Below, in pieces: positions 1 through 8,733 of a DNA stretch of 23,401 nt. The DNA is taken from assembly GCA_035325995.1 (NCBI GenBank), contig DAOKYU010000019.1, forward strand, positions 1 to 23,401, read 5' to 3'. The notes beneath the pieces were generated by a model. That model searched no databases. It was given only the letters and a program-made list of their open reading frames with translations, and was not told where the DNA came from. The DNA is from Thermodesulfobacteriota bacterium (GTDB taxonomy: Bacteria > Desulfobacterota_D > UBA1144 > Nemesobacterales > UBA2774). How positions within the stretch are numbered: position 1 is the first letter of the stretch; each line of letters opens with the position of its first letter. A program made the position numbers and the translations under genes.

Positions 1-40
1 AAAGTGTTACCTATGTCCCCGAACGTTTGTTACCACTCTC
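1..40. mobile_element. Possible terminal fragment of an insertion sequence
   Basis: The first bases contain two direct copies of GTTACC (in the form TGTTACC-TATGTCCCCG and then TTTGTTACC). This resembles the short repeated motif at the ends of some IS21- or IS481-type elements as I remember them. No transposase is inside the window, so any element would lie to the left. The link to an element family is from memory and weak. Confidence 0.25.
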
Positions 41-117
41 CCAGGTCTGTACAAAGGGGAAATAAGGGGGATTTGGGGGCAGCGCCCGCTGGCGACCGGC
101 ATAGCTAGGCTGCGCAG

Positions 118-300
118 TTATCACCTGCCGTGCGAATCGTGCTATAAATCTCCGATCCTGCTACGTCGTGTAACACACTCACACTATGCCTGTGTCATTC
201 CCAACGGTTCTGAGCGAGCGTAAGAACCGGATGCCACAACCTTGAAGCGCAAACGTTTATCCGGTACCGCTCAAAACCCGCCTTCTTTAGTATCAAGGCT
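118..300 (+). repeat. A-type plus B-type repeat unit, copy 1
   Basis: The A part (118-202) runs from TTATCACC through AATCTCC and GCTACGTCGTGTAACACAC to GTCATTCCC. The B part (195-300) has CGAGCG-like text, then GGTACCGCTCAAAACC and CTTCTTTAGTATCAAG. The B tail is nearly the same as at 8843-8890. The A part matches 3483-3545, 12245-12316, 23119-23172 and, inverted, 13116-13193. Confidence 0.75.
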
Positions 301-412
301 GTACTTGCCGTGGCGTAGCCTACGGGCGAAGCCGGGTCGGGAATCCATTTCCGCCAGTGATCAATCAGGAATCTTTCAAATTAAAAAGGGTTCATGAATA
401 TTTATGTTTCGG

Positions 413-513
413 GAAACACACTATGTGTGTCATTTCAAGCGGGTGAGGAATCGGACGCCCTCTGCCAATTGCAAGAAGGCATATCTGGTACTGCTTGGAA
501 ATACCTCAAATTA
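413..513 (+). repeat. Short A-type plus B-type repeat unit, copy 2
   Basis: The palindromic core AACACACTATGTGTGT (415-430) is followed by GTCATTTC and GTGAGGAATCGGACGCCCT, the B module shared with 17788-17887. The A part is truncated and lacks the upstream GAATCTCC/GCTACGTC segment. Confidence 0.65.
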
Positions 514-540
514 AAACAGCGAGAAATCTCTCTTTTCATC

Positions 541-622
541 TTCCCCTTAGAAAAAGGCCTGTCGGGGCGGAGCTTTCTTGTCCGACGTAGCTTTAGCGAA
601 GCGGAGGGGCAGGGGGGATTTA
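541..622 (+). repeat. C-type G-rich repeat interrupted by an insert
   Basis: The unit starts CCCCTTAGAAAAAGG (543-557) and ends AGGGGGGATTT (611-621), the two halves of the C module that are close together at 3561-3593, 9032-9066 and 21051-21087. Here about 50 bases separate them. The inserted text carries its own inverted repeat, GTCGG (561-565) and CCGAC (582-586), so one repeat may be nested in another. Confidence 0.6.
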
Positions 623-710
623 ATAGTTTAGACGTCATCCTGGGCCCTGTTCCGGACTCGCGATCCGGGATCGACTCAATATCTCGTCTTTTCTTAAAAG
701 GGCAGGGTGG

Positions 711-1229
711 TTAAAGATTAAGCTCGAGCTCGAGCGCCTCTTCGGCCTCGTCATCGCCCTGGAGGAATATCTTGTCCGGAAGCCCTATTATGCGCCTGAG
801 CGCCTTCAGCTCCTGCGAGGCCTGCTTCCTTCTCTTTTTCATCCTTTTGGTCCTTATCCTGAGGAGCGACATCGTATACGAGATATCCCGGTTCCATCTT
901 CCTCCGGGCCCCGGCTCGGCGTGGTCCTTTTCCTCCATGGACGTCTGGAGCGAGAAGAAAAGCTCGTACTCCTCGTCGGGTATGAAGTTATCGAGGAATG
1001 AATAGGCATCCTCGATTATGTCCCTTTCCTCTATATAGTCCTGGTGAAGGAGATAGATCGCGAGAGCGTGCCTTATGGTTTCCTGCGGGAACGGAAGCAG
1101 CGACTCCGGAAGAGCTCCGGGCAGGAGCTTCAGCGACTCGGGTCTTTCGTGCTCGTTTACCTGCGCCAGCAGGTCGCCGTACGCAGAGACTATGCTCTTG
1201 GGATGTAAGCTCGTATCTTCCCTGTCCAC
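711..1229 (-). CDS. Hypothetical protein, charged, 172 aa
   Basis: I do not recognise this protein. It starts at a GTG (1229) with a fair ribosome site, AGGGA, about 7 bases upstream. It has no signal peptide or membrane segment. Residues 1-100 look helical and soluble (for example TIRHALAIYLLHQDYIEERD at 51-70). A strongly basic patch lies at about 124-146 (RIRTKRMKKRRKQ). The tail at 159-169 is very acidic (DDEAEEALELE). The basic patch could bind nucleic acid or lipid, but that is speculation. Codon use (AGG, ATA) matches the neighbouring genes, which supports a real gene. It is divergent from kup and shares a 319-bp gap with it. No functional link is visible. Confidence 0.7.
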   Translation of the reverse strand: MDREDTSLHPKSIVSAYGDLLAQVNEHERPESLKLLPGALPESLLPFPQETIRHALAIYLLHQDYIEERDIIEDAYSFLDNFIPDEEYELFFSLQTSMEEKDHAEPGPGGRWNRDISYTMSLLRIRTKRMKKRRKQASQELKALRRIIGLPDKIFLQGDDEAEEALELELNL

Positions 1230-1548
1230 TTCGAAATCCCTGATGCCTCGGACAAATGGAACGGGAAACGTATACGCGGGCGGAAAGAAGAGCCTCCCCG
1301 CCGCGTTGTTTCAGCCGTTTGATTTAATGTATGCCTGGGTCCCCGCGAGCTCCGAATCCGGACTGACGAAAACCTGCGCCTAGCCCTTTGCCTTTTGCGA
1401 AGCTCGCCCCTTATTCTATCACGCACGACTTCCCTTTAATAGTAGACGTAAAAAAATTCCTGCCGCGGGTCCGGGTTTCTAAATGGCGGTTTTGTGGATT
1501 TGTAGTATTATAAGAGCGTCGTTTCCATAGTCGGCTAAAACGGAATCA
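1230..1548. other. Divergent intergenic region between the hypothetical gene and kup
   Basis: This 319-bp gap is one of the few without clear dispersed repeats. It must hold promoters for both divergent genes. On the minus strand an extended -10 candidate is visible (1413-1421). On the plus strand the AT-rich run TAGTATTATAAG (1503-1514) could contain the kup -10, but I see no convincing -35. I found no riboswitch. Confidence 0.5.
1413..1421 (-). promoter_or_regulatory. Candidate extended -10 promoter for the 711-1229 gene
   Basis: On the minus strand the sequence reads TGATAGAAT, a close match to the extended -10 pattern TGnTATAAT. It would start a transcript with an untranslated leader of roughly 175 bases before the GTG at 1229. 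No good -35 is present, as is usual for extended -10 sites. This is motif reading only. Confidence 0.25.
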
Positions 1549-3438
1549 ATGAAAAGCTTTGAGCCATCGAAATCGTTAGTCGGCAAAAACTCCATCCTCG
1601 CGCTGGTTGCGCTCGGCATAGTCTTCGGCGATATCGGGACGAGTCCGCTTTATGCATTCAGGGAATGCTTCTCCCTGAGATACGGTATAGAACCCTTCCA
1701 CGAGAACGTGCTCGGCATACTTTCCCTCATTTTCTGGTCGCTTATGATAGTCATCTCGCTAAAGTATGCGATCTACGTCATGAGGGCCGACAACCAGGGC
1801 GAGGGAGGTATACTCGCGCTTCTTGCGCTCCTTATTCCCTACTACGGAAGAGAAAAAAAAATAAGCAGGCTCGTTTTCGGACTCGGCATCTTCGGCTCGG
1901 CGCTCTTTTACGGGGACGCCATGCTTACCCCCGCCATATCCGTCCTGAGTGCCGTCGAGGGGCTCAAGATCGCTTCCCCGATGTTCCACGATTACGTTAT
2001 CCCCATAACCCTCTTGATCCTCTTCTGTATCTTCTTCGTCCAGAGTAAAGGCACCGGCCGAGTGGGATCTCTGTTCGGTCCCATAATGCTGATATGGTTT
2101 CTGACGCTCGCAGTCCTGGGCGTCTCATGGATAATCAAAGTCCCATCGGTACTGGAATCGATGGACCCTCTATATGCCATAAAGTTCTTTCTTAACAACG
2201 AGGTACAAGGCTTTTTGGTGCTCGGCGCCGTTTTTCTCGTCGTAACCGGCGGCGAGGCGCTCTACGCCGATATGGGACACTTCGGCAGGTTCCCCATCAG
2301 GCTCGCGTGGTTCGGTGTTGTCCTCCCCGCGCTTTTAATCAACTATTTCGGACAGGGCGCCCTCGTCCTCACGCGTCCCGAAGCGGTGGAGAACTCCTTT
2401 TATCTCCTCGTTCCCGAATGGGGGCTCTATCCGCTCATCGTGATGGCTACCATAGCAACCGTCATTGCCTCACAGGCTGTCATCTCCGGGGCTTTCTCCC
2501 TCACGTCACAGGCCCTCCAGCTCGATCTCCTCCCGAGGGTAAACGTCGTTCACACCTCGGCCGAGCAGATGGGTCAGATATACGTCCCATTCGTTAACTG
2601 GGTTATGCTTGCCGGCACGGTATTCCTCGTCCTCATCTTCCGCACCTCGGGAAATCTGGTCGGGGCATACGGCGTAGCCATAGCGACCCTCACGGTCATA
2701 ACGACGCTCCTCATGTTCATTTATTCGGTCTCCGTATGGAAATGGAATCTCGCGGCGGCGCTCCTCCTCACCTCCTTCATGCTCGTAGTCGACCTCGTCT
2801 TCTTCGGGGCGAATATAATCAAGCTCGACCAGGGCGGATGGTTCCCGTATCTCATCGCCATAATCGTCTACTTCATAATCATAACGTGGGTAAAGGGGCG
2901 GCGGCTCGTACAGGAAGAGTTCAGAAAAGAAGAGATACCCTTTTCAGTCTTTCTCTCCGACCCCATGTTAAAAGACGTCCCGCGCGTACGGGGCACGGCC
3001 GTCTACATGTCGAAAAATCCCTACGGCGTGCCGAGAACGCTCCTTCACAACTTCAAGCACAATAAGGTCTTCCACGAGCGCATAATAATCCTGACGCTAT
3101 ACACCGAGGCCGTCCCGCGCGTCTACGGCGCCGACAAGATGAAGGTCGAGGAGCTCGGGCACAATTTCGTGAGGGTCATCGCGAATTACGGGTTTCTCGA
3201 AAGGCCCGACATATTCCACGTGCTGGAATACCTCCGTGACCTCGGCATCGAATGCAGGATAAACGAGCTCACGTTCGTCCTCGGCCGCGAAACCATAATA
3301 GTGGGCCGCGGCCACGGCCTGGAGAGGCTTAAAAAGAGGCTCTTCGCCTTTCTATCCCGGAACATGCTGCCGGCCACGCACTACTTCAACGTCCCGCCCA
3401 ACCGCGTCATAGAGATCGGCCTTCAGATAGAGATCTAG
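1549..3438 (+). CDS. kup: Kup-family low-affinity potassium uptake protein
   Basis: This is a K+ transporter of the Kup/HAK/KT family, which imports potassium with protons across the inner membrane. The signature GDIGTSPLY is at residues 27-35, in the first membrane segment, followed by NQGEGG (about residues 82-87). About 12 hydrophobic segments span residues 15-450. The rest is a soluble C-terminal domain of roughly 180 residues. At 629 residues it is close to the E. coli protein (622). The ATG at 1549 gives the usual start, with only a weak GGA upstream. The gene is single: its left neighbour is divergent and the transporter operon to the right is convergent. Its stop codon lies within a short inverted repeat, AGGCG/CGCCT (3437-3451), which begins a repeat unit. 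Confidence 0.97.
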   Translation: MKSFEPSKSLVGKNSILALVALGIVFGDIGTSPLYAFRECFSLRYGIEPFHENVLGILSLIFWSLMIVISLKYAIYVMRADNQGEGGILALLALLIPYYGREKKISRLVFGLGIFGSALFYGDAMLTPAISVLSAVEGLKIASPMFHDYVIPITLLILFCIFFVQSKGTGRVGSLFGPIMLIWFLTLAVLGVSWIIKVPSVLESMDPLYAIKFFLNNEVQGFLVLGAVFLVVTGGEALYADMGHFGRFPIRLAWFGVVLPALLINYFGQGALVLTRPEAVENSFYLLVPEWGLYPLIVMATIATVIASQAVISGAFSLTSQALQLDLLPRVNVVHTSAEQMGQIYVPFVNWVMLAGTVFLVLIFRTSGNLVGAYGVAIATLTVITTLLMFIYSVSVWKWNLAAALLLTSFMLVVDLVFFGANIIKLDQGGWFPYLIAIIVYFIIITWVKGRRLVQEEFRKEEIPFSVFLSDPMLKDVPRVRGTAVYMSKNPYGVPRTLLHNFKHNKVFHERIIILTLYTEAVPRVYGADKMKVEELGHNFVRVIANYGFLERPDIFHVLEYLRDLGIECRINELTFVLGRETIIVGRGHGLERLKKRLFAFLSRNMLPATHYFNVPPNRVIEIGLQIEI

Positions 3439-3545
3439 GCGGGCCACGCCTGCAGGAAATCGACGTATGCCGGGATAGTGCTGTTATCGCTTTTTGCGCG
3501 AATGGTGCCATGAATCTCCGGTATTGCTGCGTCGTAAAACATCCA
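3437..3545 (+). repeat. Hairpin-headed A-type repeat, copy 3
   Basis: The unit starts on the kup stop codon with a small hairpin (AGGCG-GGCCA-CGCCT). It continues with CACGCCTGCAGGAAATCGAC, part of a 23-base stretch identical to 17668-17690. It then runs through TTATCGC, GTGCCATGAATCTCCGG and GCTGCGTCGTAAAACA, the body of the A module. The ACACA/TGTGT palindrome is missing, so this copy is truncated on its right. It could act as the 3' end of the kup transcript, but there is no T-run. Confidence 0.7.
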
Positions 3546-3560
3546 TTCTTGCTTTTTGAT

Positions 3561-3593
3561 CCCCCCTTAGAAAAAGGGGGTATGGGGGGATTT
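3561..3593 (+). repeat. C-type G-rich hairpin repeat between kup and the transporter operon
   Basis: CCCCCTT is followed by AGAA and AAGGGGG, a perfect 7-bp stem, then TAT and GGGGGGATTT, which can pair with the same C-run as an alternative. Similar units are at 9032-9066 and 21051-21087. It lies between convergent genes, where a two-way terminator would fit. It lacks a T-run after the stem, so that role is unproven. Confidence 0.7.
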
Positions 3594-3619
3594 GCGGACC
3601 GCGACAATCTCTCTTCCGA

Positions 3620-4741
3620 TTAAGCCATGAGCCCTATAGTTCTCCTGAACTGCGCGAGCGCAATACCGAATAACGCGGCCCCTATAGCCAGTATGGCGAC
3701 GAACTGCGGCCAGACGACGGAGAATCCCGCACCGCGGTATAGGATAGCCTGGGCGAGCATCACGAAGTGCGTGTTCGGCGCGGCAAGCATGAGATACCGC
3801 ACTGCGTCCGGCATGCTCTCCCGGGGCGTCGTGCCGCCCGACAGCATCTCCAGCGGCAGCAGTACGAGTATAAACAAGAGGCCGAACTGCGGCATCGAAC
3901 GGGCTATGGTGCCCAGGAATATCCCCATCGACGTCGTGGCGAAGAGCTGCGCGGCCGCGCCGGCCAGAAAGAGAAGGATCGAGCCCTCGATGGGTATCGA
4001 CAGGAGCCCGCGTACGATGACGACCAGCGAGAACATAGACGCCGCCAGCACCACGAGCCCCATCGCCCAGACCTTGCTCGTCATGATCTCGAACGGCGTG
4101 ACGGGCATTACGAGCAGGTGCTCTATGGTCCCGTGCTCGCGCTCCCGGATGAGGGCGGCCCCTGTCAGCACGATGGAGAGTATGGTCACGTTATTTATAA
4201 TCTCCATTATCGCGCCGAACCAGGACTTGTTCAGCTGGGGGTTAAAGCGCGCCCTCAGCGTAAGCTCCACGGGCAGCTCGGCCGTGTCCCCATAACGCTG
4301 CGCGAAGGCGCGCACTTCGTCGTTGACCATGGTCTGTATATAGCCGCTCCCCGTAAATGCCTGGCTCATGCGCGTCGCGTCCACGTTGAGCTGTATGGTC
4401 GGGCGCCTCCCGGCCAGCATGTCCCGCTGAAAGTCCGGGGGAATATCGAGCGCGAACGTATCGAGCCCTGCGTCCATACGGGCGTCCATCTCCGACTGGT
4501 CGATTAGCTCCGGCGGCAAAAAGTACGGCGGATAGAATGCCCCGACGATCCGGGACGAAAGGGGCGAGCGGTCTTCGTCTACTATGGCTATAGGGGCCAT
4601 GTTGAGCGTCTCGGGCATTGCCGTCGCCGCCGTATATATAGCGAAGCTGAAGGCGTAGACGATCAGGACGAACATGACCGGGTCGCGGGCGAGGCTCCGG
4701 AGCTCCTTGATGCCGAGATAAAAGATGTTCGAGGCGCGCAT
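3620..4741 (-). CDS. yhhJ: ABC-2 type permease, YhhJ family
   Basis: This is an integral inner-membrane subunit of an ABC-2 type exporter. A membrane segment near residues 21-40 (FVLIVYAFSFAIYTA) is followed by a periplasmic domain of about 130 residues, where family members carry VDEDRSPLS-like text. Five more hydrophobic segments lie between about 180 and 370. REREHGTIEHLLVMPV (about 199-214) is the typical ABC-2 loop. Its 373 residues match E. coli YhhJ (about 375). The start is 3 bases after the stop of the upstream ATPase gene, with AGGAG inside that gene's end, so the two are probably translationally coupled. The order HlyD, RbbA, YhhJ is the same as E. coli yhiI-rbbA-yhhJ. The substrate is unknown. 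Confidence 0.93.
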   Translation of the reverse strand: MRASNIFYLGIKELRSLARDPVMFVLIVYAFSFAIYTAATAMPETLNMAPIAIVDEDRSPLSSRIVGAFYPPYFLPPELIDQSEMDARMDAGLDTFALDIPPDFQRDMLAGRRPTIQLNVDATRMSQAFTGSGYIQTMVNDEVRAFAQRYGDTAELPVELTLRARFNPQLNKSWFGAIMEIINNVTILSIVLTGAALIREREHGTIEHLLVMPVTPFEIMTSKVWAMGLVVLAASMFSLVVIVRGLLSIPIEGSILLFLAGAAAQLFATTSMGIFLGTIARSMPQFGLLFILVLLPLEMLSGGTTPRESMPDAVRYLMLAAPNTHFVMLAQAILYRGAGFSVVWPQFVAILAIGAALFGIALAQFRRTIGLMA

Positions 4742-4744
4742 CGG

Positions 4745-7537
4745 TCAGGTCTCCTGCTTCCTCAGTATGACCGCGCATAATCCGAGGAGCACGGGCACGG
4801 CGATTGCCAGCGGGACGAAGGAGCTCCGCAGATCTTCGAAACCGAGGGCCTTGGAAAACGTCCCCTGCGATATGATAAGGAAATAGGTGGTCGGGTAGAT
4901 TTCGCCGATGAACCTGCCCGCGCCCTGGAGGGACGACACGGGGTCGATCATTCCGGAGAAGCTCGCCGCCGGCAGTATCGTCAGTACCGCGGTGCCGAAA
5001 ATGGCCGCGATCTGGCTCCGCATGAAGCTCGATATCAAAAGGCCGAGGGCGGTGGCGGCGCTTACATACAGCAGCGCCCCCGCGGTCAGGATGAAAAAGC
5101 TTCCCTTGAGCGGCACGCCGAAGATGGCGACGGCGATCAGCGTGAGCATGAAGAAGCTCAGCATGGACAGCGCGATGTAGGGGAGCTGCTTTCCCGTCAG
5201 GAACTCGAGCCTCGTCGTCGGCGTAACGTAAAAGTTTATTATAGAGCCGAGCTCCTTTTCCCGCACCACGCTCAGCGCCGCGAGCATGGCCGGTATAAGC
5301 AGTAGCAGGATCGGTATCACGGCCGGGACCATGGCGACGAGGCTCTTGACGTCGGGATTATAACGAAAGCGGGTCTCGATATTTATGAGCCCCTCCGCTT
5401 CCTTCCCCCGCCCGAGCTCCCGCGCCTTTACGGCCAGCCAGTGGGCGTGCATCCCCTGCACGTACCCGCGTACGGTCTCCGCCCGCGTAGGCATTGCGCC
5501 GTCTATCCAGGCGCCGACCTCCACCGGGCTCCCGCGTGCGATGTCGCGTGCGAATCCCGGCGGGATCTCGATCGCCAGGCTCAGACCGCCCGAGCGCATC
5601 CTGCGGTCGAGGTCGGCATAGTCGGTTATGGGCGGCTGCTCGACAAAATAGCGCGAGCCCGCGAGGTTAAGCGTGTAATCCCGGCTGGTTACCGTCTGGT
5701 CCCTGTCGAGAACGGCGAACGAGAGGTCCTCGACGTCCATGTTGATCCCGTACCCCATCACGAACAGCAGGATTACGCTCCCGAGGAGGGCGAGCGTAAG
5801 ACGGACGGGATCGCGCCTGAGCTCCAGCGATTCCCGCCGGGCGTAGCTCAGCATGCGGCGCGTGTCGAAAAAGCGCCTGAATCCTTTAACCCCGGCATTC
5901 GAAGCCCCGTCCTTCGCGGAAAGGACCCTGGCCAGCTCGTCCGTCCCGTCCGGGGCTCTTACGGCATCCCTTCCCGCGGAATCTTCCTCCAGATACTTGA
6001 TAAACGCCTCCTCGATGGTCCCGGCGCCGCTCCTCTTCACGACGCCCTCCGGCGTATCGGCGACGAGCACGCGCCCGGCGTGCATGAGCGATATGCGGTC
6101 GCACCTCTCGGCCTCGTTCATGAAGTGGGTCGATATGAAGATCGTCACGCCGCCGCTTCGCGAAAGGTCCACCAGTATGCGCCAGAAGGCGTCCCGCGCT
6201 ATGGGATCGACCCCGGACGTGGGCTCGTCCAGTATCAGCATCTCGGGCTTGTGGACCATCGCCACGGCCAGCGAAAGTCGCTGACGGTGGCCGAGCGACA
6301 TCGTATCCGGCAGCATGTCCTCCGTCCCTTTGAGATCGAAGCGCTCTATCATCTCCCTCACGCGCCCCTGGATCTCCCCGGCGGTCACATGGAACAGCCG
6401 CGCGTGGAGCTCGAGGTTCTGCCTCACCGTAAGCTCCGTGTAGAGCGAGAAGAACTGCGACATATACCCCACGCGCCGGCGCGTCGCAAGGTCGTTCGCG
6501 TCCACCTCCTTCCCGAAGAGCCGCGCCCGGCCCTCTGTCGGGGGCAGGAGACCCGTAAGCATCTTCATGGTCGTTGTCTTGCCGCAGCCGTTCGACCCGA
6601 GAAAGCCGAAGATCTCCCCCCGGCTTATCCTGAAGCTCACGTGATCGACCGCAGTGAAATCCCCGAAGCGCTTCGTCAGGCCCTCGGCCTCGATGGCGAT
6701 TTCGCCGTCGGCCTCCTCGGTGCGGGGAGGGATATCGACCTTCCTGTAGCCGCGTCGCTTCTCTTCGGGGAGAAGAGCGATGAACGCCTCTTCGAGGGAC
6801 TGCGCCCCCGTACTCTCCAGGAGCTCACGGGGGGTCCCGTCGGCGAGTACCTTCCCCCCGTCCATGGCGGCCAGGCGGTCGAACCGCGCTGCCTCTTCCA
6901 TGTAGGCGGTGGCCACTATGACGCTCATCCCCGGCCGGGCCGCGCGTATGGTGTCCACGAGCTCCCAGAACTGCCTGCGCGATAGCGGATCGACGCCCGT
7001 CGTCGGCTCGTCGAGGATTATGAGGTCCGGGTCGTGGATCAGCGCGCAGCAGAGGCCGAGCTTCTGCTTCATGCCGCCCGAGAGCTTCCCCGCCGGCCTG
7101 TCCAGGAAATCCCCTAGCCCAGTGGCCCTCGTCAGAACCTTTATGCGGTGGAGACGCTCGCCGTCACTGCCGCCGAACAGGCGGCCGAAAAAGTCGATGT
7201 TCTCCGTCACCGAAAGCGTCGGATAGAGGTTCCTTCCCAGCCCCTGCGGCATGTACGCGATGCGCCCGCGCACCTCGCTCCTGTGACGGGCGTCGGCCAT
7301 GTCGCCGCCCAGCACCTCGACCTTTCCCGCCTGGATTGACCGCGCCCCGGCGATAAGGGAAAGGAGGCTCGATTTACCGACCCCGTCGGGGCCGATGAGC
7401 CCGGCCATGCCCCCGCCGGGGAAGTCGAGGCCGACGCCGTCCAGCGCCTGCACCTTGCCATACCGGAGCCCCACGTCCTGCAGCCTGACGACCGGCGGAA
7501 TACTACCGGCGTCTTTCGTGCCGCCCGGCTCACTCAT
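4745..7537 (-). CDS. rbbA: RbbA-type fusion of two ABC ATPase domains and an ABC-2 permease
   Basis: The protein joins two nucleotide-binding domains and one membrane domain. Domain 1 has Walker A GPDGVGKS (49-56), signature LSGGM (152-156) and Walker B LIILDEP (172-178). Domain 2 has GSNGCGKT (314-321), a degenerate signature SLGHRQ (414-419) and LILDEP (434-439). The permease part starts near residue 570 and ends at 930. In domain 1 the usual switch histidine is replaced (VATAYMEEA, 209-217), while domain 2 keeps STHFMNEA. I recall the same VATAYMEEA text in E. coli RbbA, so this asymmetry is probably a family trait. I chose the ATG at 7537 because it overlaps the hlyD-like stop as ATGA and has GAGGT upstream. 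An ATG 11 codons earlier (7570) is possible. RbbA of E. coli is ribosome-associated; the rest of the operon suggests export. Confidence 0.93.
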   Translation of the reverse strand: MSEPGGTKDAGSIPPVVRLQDVGLRYGKVQALDGVGLDFPGGGMAGLIGPDGVGKSSLLSLIAGARSIQAGKVEVLGGDMADARHRSEVRGRIAYMPQGLGRNLYPTLSVTENIDFFGRLFGGSDGERLHRIKVLTRATGLGDFLDRPAGKLSGGMKQKLGLCCALIHDPDLIILDEPTTGVDPLSRRQFWELVDTIRAARPGMSVIVATAYMEEAARFDRLAAMDGGKVLADGTPRELLESTGAQSLEEAFIALLPEEKRRGYRKVDIPPRTEEADGEIAIEAEGLTKRFGDFTAVDHVSFRISRGEIFGFLGSNGCGKTTTMKMLTGLLPPTEGRARLFGKEVDANDLATRRRVGYMSQFFSLYTELTVRQNLELHARLFHVTAGEIQGRVREMIERFDLKGTEDMLPDTMSLGHRQRLSLAVAMVHKPEMLILDEPTSGVDPIARDAFWRILVDLSRSGGVTIFISTHFMNEAERCDRISLMHAGRVLVADTPEGVVKRSGAGTIEEAFIKYLEEDSAGRDAVRAPDGTDELARVLSAKDGASNAGVKGFRRFFDTRRMLSYARRESLELRRDPVRLTLALLGSVILLFVMGYGINMDVEDLSFAVLDRDQTVTSRDYTLNLAGSRYFVEQPPITDYADLDRRMRSGGLSLAIEIPPGFARDIARGSPVEVGAWIDGAMPTRAETVRGYVQGMHAHWLAVKARELGRGKEAEGLINIETRFRYNPDVKSLVAMVPAVIPILLLLIPAMLAALSVVREKELGSIINFYVTPTTRLEFLTGKQLPYIALSMLSFFMLTLIAVAIFGVPLKGSFFILTAGALLYVSAATALGLLISSFMRSQIAAIFGTAVLTILPAASFSGMIDPVSSLQGAGRFIGEIYPTTYFLIISQGTFSKALGFEDLRSSFVPLAIAVPVLLGLCAVILRKQET

Positions 7538-8607
7538 TGCGGCAGGCGCACCTCTAGCCCGGCCGGCCATTCGGCGTTCGGGGCGAGCCTCACGTAGGCC
7601 ATGCCCGGGAGCCCGGTCTTTACGTCCTCTATGTGCTTTCTCAGGAGGTCGGGGGGGATCTGGGCCTTGAGCCTGAACATCAGCTTCTGGCGCTCTTCGG
7701 CCGTCTCCACGGATTTGGGCGTAAACTGCGCCACGTCCGCGACGAAGGTTATTTTGGCCGGGATGACGTACTGCGGGGCCGCGTCGAGTATGATGCGGGC
7801 CTCCGCGCCGAGCTTCACGCGTCCCGCGTCTTCCGTCGGGAGAAAAAAGGTCATATAAACGTCGCTGAGATCGACGAGGTTAAGCACGATGCCGCCCGCG
7901 TTCAGCACCTCTCCGGGCTGCGCCACCCGGTACTGGACGCGCCCGTCGCGCGGCGAGCGGAGGGTGCTGTCGTCGATGTCGGCCTTTATGCGCTGTATCG
8001 TGGCGCGCATGGCCTCGGCCTCGGATTTAGACGCGACTATCTGCGAGCTCGCCGCGCTGATGGCGGCCTCGGCCGCCGCTACCTGCGCGTCGGCGGCGCT
8101 TACCGCCGCCTTCGCCCTCTGGAGATCGGCCCGGTCGTCGTCGAGCTTCTGGGCGGGAACGATCCCTCTTTCGGCCAGCTTCTCCGTGCGCGAAAGGCGC
8201 TTCTGCGCGGCGCTGAGCTCGGCCTTCCGCTGAGCGACCACGGCCTCGGCGGTGGATTTTTCGGCCTTTCGCTGCGTCACCTGGTCCTCGGCCGTCACAA
8301 TTCCGATAAGCGCCCTTTCCAGCTGCGCCTCAGCCTCCCTCTGCTGCGCTTCGAGAACGGCGGTATCCATAACGGCGAGAACCTCTCCGGCCGTTACGAA
8401 ATCGCCCTCGTTGACCATGATCTCCTTGATCCGGCCCGACATCTTTGCGGCGACGTTTATCTCGGTTGCCTCTATCCTGCCGTTACTGCCGGCGAATCCC
8501 TCCGGCAGCCCGTTCGGCCTTAGGGCCCTCCAGGCATAGAAAGCGATAAAGCCCGCAAGCACGACGAGGGCGATCCGCAGCAGCCAGGCCCTGTTCAGTT
8601 TGATCAT
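7534..8607 (-). CDS. yhiI: HlyD-family periplasmic adaptor subunit, YhiI-like
   Basis: This is a membrane-fusion (adaptor) protein that would link the inner-membrane ABC complex to an outer-membrane channel. One N-terminal membrane anchor (about residues 8-26, LLRIALVVLAGFIAFYAW) is followed by the first half of the lipoyl-like domain (AKMSGRIKEIMVNEGDFVTAGEVLAVMDT region, about 51-79). A long Ala/Glu/Gln-rich coiled coil spans about 80-210. The second lipoyl half and barrel begin at LRSPRDGRVQY. Its 357 residues match the E. coli homologue (about 355). GAGGTGG sits 5 bases before the ATG. It is the first gene of the three-gene operon and overlaps rbbA by 4 bases. No TolC-like gene or regulator lies beside it in the window. 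Confidence 0.93.
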   Translation of the reverse strand: MIKLNRAWLLRIALVVLAGFIAFYAWRALRPNGLPEGFAGSNGRIEATEINVAAKMSGRIKEIMVNEGDFVTAGEVLAVMDTAVLEAQQREAEAQLERALIGIVTAEDQVTQRKAEKSTAEAVVAQRKAELSAAQKRLSRTEKLAERGIVPAQKLDDDRADLQRAKAAVSAADAQVAAAEAAISAASSQIVASKSEAEAMRATIQRIKADIDDSTLRSPRDGRVQYRVAQPGEVLNAGGIVLNLVDLSDVYMTFFLPTEDAGRVKLGAEARIILDAAPQYVIPAKITFVADVAQFTPKSVETAEERQKLMFRLKAQIPPDLLRKHIEDVKTGLPGMAYVRLAPNAEWPAGLEVRLPQ

Positions 8608-8733
8608 TGTTCCACCTCTTTAGGTCGGCCGAAATTGGAAGCATCCACGCCTCAATCAGTGTACAGCGTAAAGGTGTGGCTGAAAACGCTCGCATTATTC
8701 CTGAAAAATCTTGATCGGGACGGGCGACAAATC

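Larger units (their letters stand above)
1..710. other. Gene-free repeat mosaic at the left end
   Basis: I see no credible gene in this 710-bp stretch. It holds three repeat units recognisable elsewhere in the window: an A-type plus B-type pair (about 118-300), a second shorter A-B pair (413-513), and a C-type unit (541-622) split by an inserted piece. It ends in a degenerate D-type unit (about 634-690). An open frame at 394-714 exists only because the repeats are open in that frame. Confidence 0.7.

Noticed and set aside
394..714. Open frame of 106 codons near the left end
   Set aside because: Its translation is made of repeat modules A, B and C (for example FPLEKG). It has no ribosome site and no codon pattern like the genes here.
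5441..6985. Long antisense open frame of 514 codons across the RbbA-type gene
   Set aside because: Complete overlap with a certain gene; the product is His/Arg/Pro-rich without motifs.
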